This document shows, piece after piece, positions 24,704 through 33,016 of a stretch of 35,109 nucleotides of DNA. Location: assembly GCF_023502395.1 (NCBI RefSeq), contig NZ_JAMFMB010000036.1, positions 1-35,109 on the forward strand, given 5' to 3'. Position numbers and translations under genes: made by a program. The notes beneath the pieces were generated by a model. That model worked only from the letters and a program-made list of their open reading frames with translations, did not search any database and was not told the origin of the DNA. The stretch is from Ruegeria spongiae. GTDB lineage: Bacteria; Pseudomonadota; Alphaproteobacteria; Rhodobacterales; Rhodobacteraceae. How positions within the stretch are numbered: position 1 is the stretch's first letter; the number at the start of each line of letters is the position of its first letter.

Positions 24704-25411
24704 CTAAACGGCTACCAATTCAGCGATTTTTGTCGCGACTTCGGCCATCGTCTCTTCAGCGGTACTCAGACCGGCTCGGGAGGCGAGCAAGAGGCTAACC
24801 TTCTCAAGATCTTCATAGGTCGTTCCATGTGCAACCGGGATAAGCCGCTCGCGCCGAAGGAGTGCCGAAAGCTCTTTGTCTGCGACGCCTTCAGCGGGAA
24901 GGCGCTTTAGCATGGCTGGAGTCACCAGAACGATGCCGACACGCGAATTCACCAAACCTTTGTCGATAGCACGCATCATCGGCACACCTAGGCCAAGGTC
25001 TTTCTCGCTGAACCATACGCGGACACCTGATGCTTCCAACAGATCATACAATTCCTTCGCTGATCCCTGCCTGTCGTCCCACGCGTGGCAAAGAAACACA
25101 TCTCGAAGGTCAGGCTGCGAGACTGCTAGGCTCTCTACGTTTTCTCGAACTGGTGTAAGTGTTCGCACTTGGGCCGGTGTATAGACAACAGACGAACCTG
25201 CTCGTGACCAGCGTGGCTTCGCGGTGCCATTGCCTCCACCACCGCCACTTCGCCAGTTTCTTGATGATGAGTAGGATGGGGTGGAATATGACGCGGTTGA
25301 ATAGGAACTATATCCCCCATAGCCGCGAGAACGACCACCACGACACGCAGGGCAGTTCGCGGCGCCACTAGCGGTACGGTGGCCATTTACTGGTGCTGTG
25401 CATTGTGCCAT
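24704..25411 (-). CDS. TIR-domain protein with CHCC N-terminus
   Basis: 235 residues. Residues 4-23 hold C4, H11, C20 and C23 (QCTAPVNGHRTASGAANCPAC), a likely zinc site. Then comes a low-complexity Gly/Ser/Tyr linker (about 25-65), and from 103 a TIR domain: DVFLCHAWDDRQGSAKEL, VRVWFSEKDLGLGVPMMRAIDKGL, VGIVLVTPAML, and E180 in ADKELSALL at the position of the NADase glutamate. Bacterial TIR proteins often deplete NAD+ or make signalling nucleotides in phage defence. The start is the second ATG (25411), with AAGGG six bases before. Neighbours (HNH nuclease, DUF2188) support a defence island, but a triggering partner is not obvious. Confidence 0.82.
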   Translation of the reverse strand: MAQCTAPVNGHRTASGAANCPACRGGRSRGYGGYSSYSTASYSTPSYSSSRNWRSGGGGGNGTAKPRWSRAGSSVVYTPAQVRTLTPVRENVESLAVSQPDLRDVFLCHAWDDRQGSAKELYDLLEASGVRVWFSEKDLGLGVPMMRAIDKGLVNSRVGIVLVTPAMLKRLPAEGVADKELSALLRRERLIPVAHGTTYEDLEKVSLLLASRAGLSTAEETMAEVATKIAELVAV

Positions 25412-25529
25412 ATTCATCCCTTATCTTGGTAGGTGCATGGAAGTTTCGGTTTATTGACTGGTATTTACGAAATTGGCCCCAACTTGGTAGGATCAGCTCA
25501 ATTCGCGTAGATTCATCGTTTGCGGGCAA

Positions 25530-25808
25530 TCACCAAAAGCTCCGACGCTTTGACTTGGCTGGCATTTTATCTGACTTTCGGCGATTGGCAGCCGTTTGCA
25601 GCGCTTGTAGGTTTCGCCGACTGTCAGATCCTCCCTTAGAAGACGGCTTGATGTGATCAACCTGCCAACCCATCGGGCTATTTCTACCATATGCAGCCTT
25701 GTAGATCACATTTCCCTTCGAATCTCTTCTATATTGATTTGGGTTTTTCCCGCGAACAGGTGCCGCTTTCCCCCAGACGTGTTCGATATCGCTTTTCTTG
25801 ATCGGCAT
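25530..25808 (-). CDS. HNH endonuclease
   Basis: 92 residues from the ATG at 25808, which has AAGGA upstream; the longer open frame overlaps the DUF2188 gene and was not used. The HNH motif is complete: D51-H52 in WQVDHIKPSSKGG, N66 in RRNLQALQ and N75 in AANRRKSDK. No other domain is present, so specificity must come from its own short N-terminus or a partner. It follows the DUF2188 gene by 34 bases on the same strand and precedes the TIR gene. Confidence 0.82.
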   Translation of the reverse strand: MPIKKSDIEHVWGKAAPVRGKNPNQYRRDSKGNVIYKAAYGRNSPMGWQVDHIKPSSKGGSDSRRNLQALQTAANRRKSDKMPAKSKRRSFW

Positions 25809-25842
25809 AGCCGTTGTCCTTTTGTTAAATTTAGCCTGCAGG

Positions 25843-26067
25843 TCAACCTTTGGGTGGATAGGGATCATTGCCATGTGAGTCTCGGGCGCGGATCTGACCA
25901 TTGCGTCCGTGAATAAGAAGCTCTGACCCTTGATTTTGCGAGATGCTCCGTCCCGCATCAATTGCTTGCTGCTGCGTTGCGTGGACTGATGTCGCCCGCT
26001 GGGCCCCAGCCCCGCGAACTGCCCATCCATTTTCATGAGGTACAATATGCTGGTTTCGTTTCGACAT
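25843..26067 (-). CDS. DUF2188 small protein
   Basis: 74 residues. HIVPHENGWAVRGAGAQRATSVHATQQQAIDAGRSISQNQGSELLIHGRNGQIRARDSHGNDPYPPKG is the full DUF2188 pattern (H-V-x-P-x-x-x-G-W, A-x-x-x-A, E-L-x-I-H-x-x-x-G-x-I). The function of the family is unknown; members are common beside phage, plasmid and defence genes. AAGGAAAG before the ATG supports the start. First gene of the minus-strand unit with HNH and TIR genes. Confidence 0.8.
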   Translation of the reverse strand: MSKRNQHIVPHENGWAVRGAGAQRATSVHATQQQAIDAGRSISQNQGSELLIHGRNGQIRARDSHGNDPYPPKG

Positions 26068-26139
26068 TTTCTTTCCTTGTTTCAGTCTGATCCGAAGTTT
26101 TCGAATCTCATGATCGGAAGTTGCATGGTTAACGGGAAG

Positions 26140-26176
26140 TTGTCAATGTAAACATTTAATCGTTTATATTATAAAC
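26140..26176 (+). promoter_or_regulatory. Promoter with palindromic operator for the XRE operon
   Basis: TTGTCA (26140-26145) with an AT-rich -10 region (26163-26170) overlaps the perfect palindrome GTTTATA-T-TATAAAC (26162-26176). A looser site TAAAC-N8-GTTTA lies at 26149-26166 and (A)TAAACATTTGTTTG follows. Such clustered sites over a promoter fit repression by the XRE protein. On the other strand TTGACA (26146-26141) could serve the divergent DUF2188 unit. Confidence 0.55.
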
Positions 26177-26219
26177 ATTTGTTTGTAATATTGACACGCT
26201 TAGGTTTCGCAAGGTAACA

Positions 26220-26582
26220 GTGTCCATGTCCAGAAATACAATCTATATGGCCTTTGGAGACAATATGTCGTCCAGGCGAAAACAGCTCAACCTGACACAA
26301 AATGACCTAGCAACGCGGACTGGTCTCTCACGTGCGTCGATAGCAAACATGGAGCGAGGCCACCAAAATGTCGCGCTTCACCACCTGTACGCCATAGCCT
26401 CGGCCTTAAATGTTGCGAGTGTTTCGGATTTGTTGCCTTCGTTAAAAACAGTTGCGAAAACTCAAGAGGAGGACGATATGCTGCCAACAAATGAAGCCCT
26501 GTCAGACACAAGCAGAGCAAGCGTCAACGACTTGATTAGAAAAGCTTTGAAACAGGGTGACCAAAAGAGACAGGGACGATGA
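26220..26582 (+). CDS. XRE-family helix-turn-helix regulator
   Basis: About 120 residues. RRKQLNLTQNDLATRTGLSRASIANMERGHQNVALHHLYAIASALNV is a standard Cro/CI-type helix-turn-helix; the C-terminal 50 residues are charged. The start is GTG 26220 (AAGGT six bases before) or ATG 26226. It overlaps the following ImmA gene by ATGA. The pair XRE + ImmA/IrrE usually acts as a repressor and the protease that removes it on stress. Its likely operator is in the promoter just upstream. Confidence 0.88.
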   Translation: MSMSRNTIYMAFGDNMSSRRKQLNLTQNDLATRTGLSRASIANMERGHQNVALHHLYAIASALNVASVSDLLPSLKTVAKTQEEDDMLPTNEALSDTSRASVNDLIRKALKQGDQKRQGR

Positions 26583-27100
26583 CGCCCGATAAGAAACGGG
26601 CAAGGGAAGCTGCGCAAGTGGTGCTAGAGGAATTTGGCATCAAACGCATTCCCGTACCCGTTGAGCGAATAATAAAATCCAAGAATATTATGCTAGAGTA
26701 TGCCCCGCTTGATGAAGAACTGTCCGGAATGGCGTACACTCAAGATGGGATTTCTATAATCGGCATCAATGCCTTGCACCATCCAAACCGTCAGCGTTTT
26801 TCGGCAGCGCATGAGTTGGGACATCACGTTTTACATGCAGCAGAGATAAATGAAACAGTTCATGTTTCCAAAGGCCTGCGCGCATTGAAGCGCGATCCTG
26901 TATCTTCTCAAGGCAGCGACCCTTTGGAAATTGATGCTAATACATTTGCTTCGGAACTCTTGATGCCTGAAAAATTCTTACTCGAAGAAATTGGACCGGA
27001 TGGTTTGGATATGGAAGACGAAACAAGTGTTGAGAAACTGGCAAAAAGATTCCGAGTTAGTGTTGCAGCAATGAAGTTCCGCCTAGGTGGTCTGATATGA
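26579..27100 (+). CDS. ImmA/IrrE-family metallo-endopeptidase
   Basis: 173 residues. The zinc motif HELGHH is at 78-83 in RFSAAHELGHHVLHA; the third ligand lies in the typical IDANTFASELLMPE segment. ImmA of ICEBs1 cleaves the element's repressor, and IrrE/DdrO acts similarly in the Deinococcus radiation response. Here the partner is the overlapping XRE gene, so regulated cleavage of that repressor is the natural expectation (inference). Confidence 0.88.
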   Translation: MTPDKKRAREAAQVVLEEFGIKRIPVPVERIIKSKNIMLEYAPLDEELSGMAYTQDGISIIGINALHHPNRQRFSAAHELGHHVLHAAEINETVHVSKGLRALKRDPVSSQGSDPLEIDANTFASELLMPEKFLLEEIGPDGLDMEDETSVEKLAKRFRVSVAAMKFRLGGLI

Positions 27101-27110
27101 GGTAATTTTA

Positions 27111-28517
27111 TTGGCCTTTGTATTCTTTGATACTGAGACAACTGGGCTCCACAAGGGCTTCGACCAGATCGTCCACTTTGCAGCGATCAAAACCGATGAA
27201 AATCTCAGTGAGATCGAGCGGTTCGAGATCCGTTCTAGGCTTAACCCGAACGTTGTTCCACACCCCGAGGCATTGGCAGTCACCGGATTGCCAATAGAAC
27301 AGCTCATCAACAAAGAGCAGCCATCTCACTATGAAATGATGCGGAATGTGGAGGCGAAACTGTATAGTTGGTCGCCTTCCATTTTCCTCGGGTATAACTC
27401 TATCAAGTTTGATGAAGAAATGCTCCGGTACGCGCTATTTCAAACTCTTCATCCAGCCTATTTGACCAGTTTTCATAACAACGGGAGAAATGATGTCTTG
27501 TCATTAGCTTTGGCTGCTTACGCCATCGCCCAAGATGCTATTGCAGTCTCGTTGCGGGACGATGGGACACCCATCTTTCGCCTCGCCGAGTTAGCAGCAG
27601 CAAATGGAATATCTGTAAGCAGCGCTCATAACGCGATGTCTGATGCAGAAACAACGCTCTTTCTATGTAAGAGAATAATGCGGCAATGCCCGGAGCTATG
27701 GCAGCGCTTTGTGCGCTTCTCGAGCAAAGCAGCTGTTTCAGAGTTCATTTCAACTGAAGAAGGATTTCTTCTGACAGAGATTTATAAGAACAGAGCCTAT
27801 CACACGCCGGTTGCGTTCATTGGAGAAGACCCAAACCCTGGAAATGGGCGACTTTGCATCGACTTACGGTTGAACTTTGATGAACTTGCATCATTGACCA
27901 CTCAGGAGCTGCATGCGCTTCTGTCGCGCAAACCTTGCCCTATCCGAAGAATCCAAACAAACACGGGCCCAACTATAACCCCTCTCTGGGAGGCCGAGGA
28001 AGGCTTGCTGGGAGACCTTGGCATCGACGCGTTAGAAGATCGAGCCAGTACGATAGCTGATGACGACGAGTTGAAGCATCGGTTAGTTGAGGTTTACTCA
28101 AATAGCCGTGAACCATTTGCAGAACCCACACATATCGAAGAAAAACTGCACGGCATCTGGCTAAGCGATGCAGACTCAGCGCGTGCACGCCAGTTCCATA
28201 AGACACCATGGCCTGACAGGTACGAAATCATCCAGACTATGGAGGATGAGCGGTTGCGCGAATTTGGAACGCGCTTGATATTTTTTGAAGCCCGCTCTTG
28301 CTTGCCTAAAGAAGTCGTTGACCGACTAGATCGTGAGACTGCAGAGCGGCTGGCACATCCAGACGACAAACCGATGTCATTGAGACGGTGTCTCGACGAA
28401 ATCCGTAAGTTGGAAGAGACCAGAAATGGTGATCAGCCGATGCCTGACATTTTGAATGGATTTCGAGAATACGTCACGAACCGCAAAGCAAGGGTTTCCG
28501 CATTCTTGAATGGATGA
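27111..28517 (+). CDS. Exonuclease I (SbcB)-like 3'-5' DNA exonuclease
   Basis: 468 residues. The DEDDh nuclease core is clear: D7 and E9 in FFDTETTGLHKGFDQIVHFAAIKTD, ILGYN-type SIFLGYNSIKFDEEMLRYALF, NGRNDVLSLALAAYAI, and SSAHNAMSDAETTLFL with the final His/Asp. The layout follows E. coli ExoI, and the C-terminal half matches its SH3-like and helical extension only loosely. ExoI degrades single-stranded DNA from 3' ends. The TTG start has GAGGT eight bases upstream; no in-frame ATG fits better. It lies 10 bp behind the protease gene in one operon. ExoI is not universal in alphaproteobacteria, and here it is under an XRE/ImmA switch. Confidence 0.85.
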   Translation: MAFVFFDTETTGLHKGFDQIVHFAAIKTDENLSEIERFEIRSRLNPNVVPHPEALAVTGLPIEQLINKEQPSHYEMMRNVEAKLYSWSPSIFLGYNSIKFDEEMLRYALFQTLHPAYLTSFHNNGRNDVLSLALAAYAIAQDAIAVSLRDDGTPIFRLAELAAANGISVSSAHNAMSDAETTLFLCKRIMRQCPELWQRFVRFSSKAAVSEFISTEEGFLLTEIYKNRAYHTPVAFIGEDPNPGNGRLCIDLRLNFDELASLTTQELHALLSRKPCPIRRIQTNTGPTITPLWEAEEGLLGDLGIDALEDRASTIADDDELKHRLVEVYSNSREPFAEPTHIEEKLHGIWLSDADSARARQFHKTPWPDRYEIIQTMEDERLREFGTRLIFFEARSCLPKEVVDRLDRETAERLAHPDDKPMSLRRCLDEIRKLEETRNGDQPMPDILNGFREYVTNRKARVSAFLNG

Positions 28518-28875
28518 TGATTAGATTGACAGTGGACAATCAGGTCACGAATGAATGTCCGCTCTTGCATGCCCCTCTCAACTCTTCGCGAATGCAGCGA
28601 ATGTCGGCTCTCCGCCCGCCAGTCAGGATACCGCGCCGCATAAGGTTGAAGCCAGGCAGCTGTCTCACTGTTCACGAAGTGTGGAACTGGGCAGTAGGCT
28701 GTCCACTGACAATCTATTGCAGAGCTGCCTAATAGAATAGTTAACATCGCCTTTTTTTCGTCGGCTGCAGCCCGCCGTTAACGTTCAAAAGAAGGCATAA
28801 GGCAGCATTGCTGACGCAAAGGAAGAGAGTTGGCCTCTAGAGGAAGCCATCACTGAAATTTTACAAAGGAATTAG
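28518..28875. other. Intergenic stretch between exonuclease gene and tRNA-Arg
   Basis: No convincing gene. It contains the MITE-like structure described separately (28523-28715), then about 160 bases of AT-richer DNA up to the tRNA 3' end. The island's attachment site would be expected at its right border. Confidence 0.5.
28523..28715. repeat. MITE-like 193-bp unit with 16-bp inverted ends
   Basis: AGATTGACAGTGGACA (28523-28538) and TGTCCACTGACAATCT (28700-28715) are inverted copies with 15 of 16 matches, enclosing 161 non-coding bases. No target duplication is clear. It could be a miniature transposable element or part of an island end. Confidence 0.45.
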
Positions 28876-28952
28876 TGGCGGACCGAGGAGGATTCGAACC
28901 CCCGACCCCTTGATTCGTAGTCAAGTACTCTATCCAGCTGAGCTATCGGTCC
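28876..28952 (-). tRNA. tRNA-Arg (anticodon ACG)
   Basis: On the minus strand, acceptor GGACCGA pairs with TCGGTCC followed by G and an encoded CCA. The D arm is GCTC...GAGT, the anticodon arm CTTGA-CTACGAA-TCAAG with anticodon ACG (read as ICG after deamination), and the T arm contains GGTTCGAATCC. All four stems form; 77 nt with CCA. Its 3' end points to the defence-like island, the usual orientation for integration into a tRNA gene. No second copy of the 3' end was found in the window. Confidence 0.95.
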
Positions 28953-29016
28953 ACTTGGTGAAGCGCTGTCTAGACCCAGTGATCGGAGGGCGCAACCCCA
29001 TTTTCGGTATCTTAGG

Positions 29017-30402
29017 TCAAAAAGTTTCGTCGCCGCGCGGCAGGCGAATGTCGAAGCTTGTTCCGGTCCGATCCGTCTCTTTCAGGCGCAAGTCTCCGCC
29101 GTGTCCGCGGACCAGTTCGGCGGCAATCGCCAGACCGAGGCCCGAGCCGCCCTTGCGCATACCACCCTGAAACGGGGTGAACAGGTGCTCGCGCGCCTTG
29201 GGCGGCAATCCCGGTCCGGTGTCGCTGATCTCGATATGCCATTCCTCGTCAGACTGGGATGCCGCAATCAGGATGGTGCCGGGCTTGCCCGTGGCGGCGA
29301 TTGCCTGGCGGGCATTGCGCACAAGGTTCATCACGATGCGGAACAATTGTTCGGGATCGGCCCGGACGGTCATACCTTCGGCGATCTCCATTCCGAATTC
29401 GATTTCGGCATCACCGACCGCCAACGCCTCGCTGGCGACCACATCCGCGATCACATCGCGTAAATCGACCATCGTCAGTGTCGGCGCGGGCTCTTCCGCG
29501 CGACCAAAGGCCAGCGTGCTTTCGCACAGCGACACGGCGCGGGTGATCGAGCCCACCAGTTTCGGCGCCATACGCCGCACGAGCGGGTCGTCGCTGGTCT
29601 CGATCCGGTCAGTGAACAGTTGCGCGCTGGTCAGGATGTTGCGCAGGTCGTGGCTGACCTTGGCCACTGCGCCGCCCAGTTGTGCCAGCCGTTCGCGCTG
29701 CTTCAGTGCATGGGTCAGTTGGGTCTGCAACATCAGCAGCGCGTCTTCCGCCTCGCGCAGTTCGGTGACCGAGGCATTGGGGCTGATGATACCGCGCGCA
29801 TCCTCTGGTGCATTTGCATAGCGCTGCATATATCCCACCACGCTGCGGATCGGGCGCACCAACAGCGCACGTACCGCGAGAAACAGCATCGACGCAGTGA
29901 TAATCGAGATGAAAAGCGACAATGCCAGAATACGCAGACCATAGTCGATCATCGCCATGCGCAGCGGCTCGGTCTCCATCGTGATCTCGATCAGCAGACC
30001 GGCATCACGCACCGGTTCGCCGATCACCCGGATGATCTGATTGTCGCGATCGCCCAGACGCAGCATGGCGTCGCGGATCAGCACCCAGGCGCTGGCCATA
30101 CGCAGGTCATAGGTCTGCGCGATCTGGCCGGGAATGGGCGAGGACAGCATCAGCTGCCGCATCTCGTCACGGCGCAGGACCACGTTGTAGACCCCGGCGT
30201 TTTCCAGCAACTCGGCCTCAAGCTCTTCGGCCAGCATGTCATCGGCCAGCAGCGCCAGCGAGGCGATCTGGGCGCGTTCCAGCCGGTTGAGCAGGAAATC
30301 CTCGCGGAAGCGGGCGATCGACGGCACGAAAATCAGCACTTCGGCCAGCATGACAAACACCGTTGTCAGGATCAGAAATCTGCCCGAAAGCGAGTTCAGC
30401 AT
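29017..30402 (-). CDS. Membrane sensor histidine kinase
   Basis: 461 residues. One transmembrane helix at about 8-28, a periplasmic sensor part to about 155, and a second helix at about 158-178 followed by a HAMP-like linker. The H-box VAKVSHDLRNILTSAQLF carries H251; the ATPase has the N-box MNLVRNARQAI, DTGPGLP, and GSGLGLAIAAELV. The start is at the ATG at 30402, 13 bases after the reductase stop. No response regulator is adjacent, so the partner lies elsewhere. The H-box (HDLRN) resembles the HDLRNxL type common in Rhodobacterales. The stimulus is unknown. Confidence 0.9.
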   Translation of the reverse strand: MLNSLSGRFLILTTVFVMLAEVLIFVPSIARFREDFLLNRLERAQIASLALLADDMLAEELEAELLENAGVYNVVLRRDEMRQLMLSSPIPGQIAQTYDLRMASAWVLIRDAMLRLGDRDNQIIRVIGEPVRDAGLLIEITMETEPLRMAMIDYGLRILALSLFISIITASMLFLAVRALLVRPIRSVVGYMQRYANAPEDARGIISPNASVTELREAEDALLMLQTQLTHALKQRERLAQLGGAVAKVSHDLRNILTSAQLFTDRIETSDDPLVRRMAPKLVGSITRAVSLCESTLAFGRAEEPAPTLTMVDLRDVIADVVASEALAVGDAEIEFGMEIAEGMTVRADPEQLFRIVMNLVRNARQAIAATGKPGTILIAASQSDEEWHIEISDTGPGLPPKAREHLFTPFQGGMRKGGSGLGLAIAAELVRGHGGDLRLKETDRTGTSFDIRLPRGDETF

Positions 30403-30415
30403 GTCACCTTTCCGG

Positions 30416-31834
30416 TCAGGGTATCCATTTCTGGACGAAACCGACCACCCGTTTCACAGTCTGGCTTTCAAACAGCCTTGGCGAGAAATAGGCCCCCGCA
30501 GCGCGTTTGTTGACCTCTCCGATGGTCGGATAGGGCGATACCATCGCGGCGACTTCACTCATCTTCAGGTTATTGGCCAGAGCGAGCGACCACAAGTTAA
30601 TCAATTCACCGGCTTGATGGCCGACGATTGTCACGCCCACGGGGCGGCCCTTGACCACCATTACCTTGATAAAACCAGTGGTTTTCCGTTCGGCGATGGC
30701 GCGGTCATTGTGGTGATAATCAAAGCGCACGACCTCGATCCGGGTGGGATACTGGGTCCGCGCCTGCATCTCTGTCAGGCCGACCTGGGCCAGTTCCGGG
30801 TCGGTATAGGTGGCCCAGGGGATATGGCCGGTCTTTGCCTTCGACGGCAGACCGAACAGGGCCGAGCGGATGATGACACCCGCCTGATACCCGGCCACAT
30901 GGGTGAATTGCAGGCCGCCTGCGACGTCACCGATGGCATAAACCTTCTTGTTGGTGGTGCGCAGGCCGTCATCGACCTTGATGCCGGTGGGTGTGGTTTC
31001 GACCCCTGCCGCCTCAAGGTTCAGCCGGTCGGTATTGGATTTGCGACCCACCGCCAGCAGCAGGTGAGTGCCGGCAAAGCTGCGCCCGTCCTCAGTCGTG
31101 ACGGTAATCGCACCAGCCTGCCCGGCAATCTCGGAGACCAGCGCATCCTCGGCGATCTCGACGCCTTCACCGCGCAGCGCATCCAGCACCACGGCAGCCG
31201 CTTCGGGGTCGTCCTTGCCCAGCGCCTTCATGCCTTCGATGACGGTGACCCTGCAACCTAACCGCACATGCGCCTGCGCCATTTCCATGCCGATGGGACC
31301 GCCGCCGATGATCAGCAGATGCTCGGGTTTTTTCCGCAGTTCGAACAGGGTTTCGTTGGTTTCATAGGGCACCGAATCCAGCCCCGGAATCGGCGGGACC
31401 AGCGGAGAGGATCCGGTCGCGATCACCACCCGGCGGGCCGAGATCACCTGATCGCCCGCCTGCACTTCGGTCGGAGAGATGAACCGACCATAGTCCCGGA
31501 TCACCCGCACGCCAAAGCCTTCGAAACGGTCCTGGCTGTCCATCGGAGTGATCTGGGCGATCACGTCATGCACATGATCCTTGGCGGCGGCATAATCCAC
31601 CTGCGGTGCCACATTCGCCACGCCAAACGCCGCGCCTTGGGTCTGATCATGGGCGCGCTTGGCGCTGGCAATCAGCGCCTTTGAGGGGACGCAGCCGAAA
31701 TTCAGGCAATCGCCGCCCATCTTGTGCCCTTCCAGCAAGGTCACGTCCGCACCCATCTGGCTGGCACCGGCGGCCACGGACAGGCCACCGGACCCGGCCC
31801 CGATGACCAGAATATCCGTCTTGATCTGGGACAC
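30416..31834 (-). CDS. Pyridine nucleotide-disulfide oxidoreductase (mercuric/lipoamide reductase-like)
   Basis: 472 residues. FAD-binding VIGAGSGGLSVA; the redox-active disulfide C43/C48 in GGDCLNFGCVPSKA; NAD(P)-binding IIGGGPIGMEMAQAH; FAD-contacting AIGDVAGG; and a C-terminal dimerisation domain. The C-terminus shows PYPTIGEVNKRAA rather than the His-x4-Glu of true lipoamide dehydrogenase, placing it with the poorly defined group often encoded beside TVP38-type membrane proteins. It starts with GTG, three bases after the stop of that gene. The physiological disulfide substrate is unknown. Confidence 0.87.
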   Translation of the reverse strand: MSQIKTDILVIGAGSGGLSVAAGASQMGADVTLLEGHKMGGDCLNFGCVPSKALIASAKRAHDQTQGAAFGVANVAPQVDYAAAKDHVHDVIAQITPMDSQDRFEGFGVRVIRDYGRFISPTEVQAGDQVISARRVVIATGSSPLVPPIPGLDSVPYETNETLFELRKKPEHLLIIGGGPIGMEMAQAHVRLGCRVTVIEGMKALGKDDPEAAAVVLDALRGEGVEIAEDALVSEIAGQAGAITVTTEDGRSFAGTHLLLAVGRKSNTDRLNLEAAGVETTPTGIKVDDGLRTTNKKVYAIGDVAGGLQFTHVAGYQAGVIIRSALFGLPSKAKTGHIPWATYTDPELAQVGLTEMQARTQYPTRIEVVRFDYHHNDRAIAERKTTGFIKVMVVKGRPVGVTIVGHQAGELINLWSLALANNLKMSEVAAMVSPYPTIGEVNKRAAGAYFSPRLFESQTVKRVVGFVQKWIP

Positions 31835-31837
31835 TCT

Positions 31838-32596
31838 TCAGCCCTCTTTTTTGCCGCGCAGGGCGCGAATGATGATTGGCAGGGCGGCCAGAATGCACAG
31901 ACCCAGAATCGGCCCGATAATAAAGGGTTCCCACAGCAGCGACAGATCCGGCGTCTCGCCCCGGTCGAATACACCGCCCAGACCCACCCCGATCCAGGTG
32001 AAGACGATCGCGCCCGGAATGATGCCCAGCGCTGTGGTCATCACGAAGTTGCGCAGCTTCACGCCAACCAGAGCCGGGACGAGATTGGCCACGAAGAACG
32101 GCACCGCAGGGACCAGCCGCAGCAGGAACAGCACCGAAATTTCATTCTCGCGCAGACCGTCCCGCAGCTTTTTGATCGTGCCTTCCGATGCATCCAGCTT
32201 GGCCGTCAATGTGGCCCCCAACCCCCAGCGCGCGGCCAGAAAGATCGCGGTCGCACCGATGGTTGCCGACACCACGTTCAGCCCGGTGCCCATGGTCAGC
32301 CCGAACAGGAACCCCCCGGTCATCGAGGCAACCGCCGCGCCGGGCAGCGAAAACGCCACGATCAGCACGTAGAGGCCGACAAAGGCAGCCGCCAGCGTCA
32401 CGTAATTGCCGTCGCGAAAGGCCAGCAGCGCCTCGCGATTGTCGCGCAAGGTCTCGAAGCTCAGATAGTCGCCCAATGTGACCGCGCCGATGACGGCAAC
32501 GCTCAGCAGAATCAGCAGCGGTATGTGCCGCGCCAATCCCCGGCGGGGCAGGTGTGTCGTTTCAGTCATGGATTTCGGCTTCTCGTCGGATTTCAT
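31838..32596 (-). CDS. TVP38/TMEM64 (VTT/DedA-like) membrane protein
   Basis: 252 residues with about six hydrophobic segments. The VTT core is visible: FSLPGAAVASMTGGFLFGLTMGTGLNVVSATIGATAIFLAARWGLG and LLRLVPAVPFFVANLVPALVGV with the conserved Arg/Pro. Family members are thought to move or scramble lipids or related substrates. The start is the ATG at 32596, preceded by GGGGG; longer upstream frames are unsupported. Followed closely by the disulfide reductase and kinase genes, a common pairing with the former. Confidence 0.82.
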   Translation of the reverse strand: MKSDEKPKSMTETTHLPRRGLARHIPLLILLSVAVIGAVTLGDYLSFETLRDNREALLAFRDGNYVTLAAAFVGLYVLIVAFSLPGAAVASMTGGFLFGLTMGTGLNVVSATIGATAIFLAARWGLGATLTAKLDASEGTIKKLRDGLRENEISVLFLLRLVPAVPFFVANLVPALVGVKLRNFVMTTALGIIPGAIVFTWIGVGLGGVFDRGETPDLSLLWEPFIIGPILGLCILAALPIIIRALRGKKEG

Positions 32597-32757
32597 CTTG
32601 CCCCCAACATGCGCCGTTGCGCCTCCGGGCAACAGGTGCATCACAACGCCTTGAAGTTTTGCCCGCCAAATGTGAGGGAACGCAACGGAATCTGCCGGGA
32701 TTGAAACCTTTCGCCGACCAGCCGGGCCATTTTGTTGCAAAAGACGCGTGCGGGGGT

Positions 32758-32786
32758 TTGACTTACCTGCGAAGGGGCCGTAAAGG
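32758..32786 (+). promoter_or_regulatory. Likely rpmH promoter
   Basis: TTGACT and TAAAGG separated by exactly 17 bases, about 70 bases upstream of rpmH, divergent from the VTT-protein gene. The -10 is far from consensus in its second half. Confidence 0.4.
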
Positions 32787-32856
32787 ACGGGCTTCGAATA
32801 ACAGACCGGGAGGCGATTCCGCGCCGCACCCGACCGCATGAGATGGAGACGGAGCG

Positions 32857-32991
32857 ATGAAACGCACCTATCAGCCTTCGAACCTGGTTCGCAAACGCCG
32901 CCACGGTTTCCGCGCGCGTATGGCCACCAAGGCCGGCCGCAAAATCCTGAACGCCCGCCGCGCACGTGGCCGTAAATCGCTGAGCGCGTAA
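32857..32991 (+). CDS. rpmH: 50S ribosomal protein L34
   Basis: 44 residues, [18 protein letters not shown]...[20 protein letters not shown], the exact length and pattern of bacterial L34. GGAG lies a few bases before the ATG. First gene of the conserved rpmH-rnpA-yidD order. Confidence 0.98.
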
Positions 32992-33016
32992 ACCGCTCAC
33001 CGATCAGGTTAGACAC

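Noticed and set aside
2517-28875. Second att copy of the tRNA-Arg 3' end
   Set aside because: I looked for the GGATTCGAACCC-type segment and adjacent bases elsewhere and found only the tRNA gene itself.
29620-30513. 297-residue plus-strand frame rich in Gln and His
   Set aside because: Antisense to the histidine kinase gene.
31724-32704. 326-residue plus-strand open frame rich in Gln, Arg and His
   Set aside because: Antisense to the disulfide reductase and VTT protein genes; such His/Gln-rich frames are typical shadows in GC-rich DNA.
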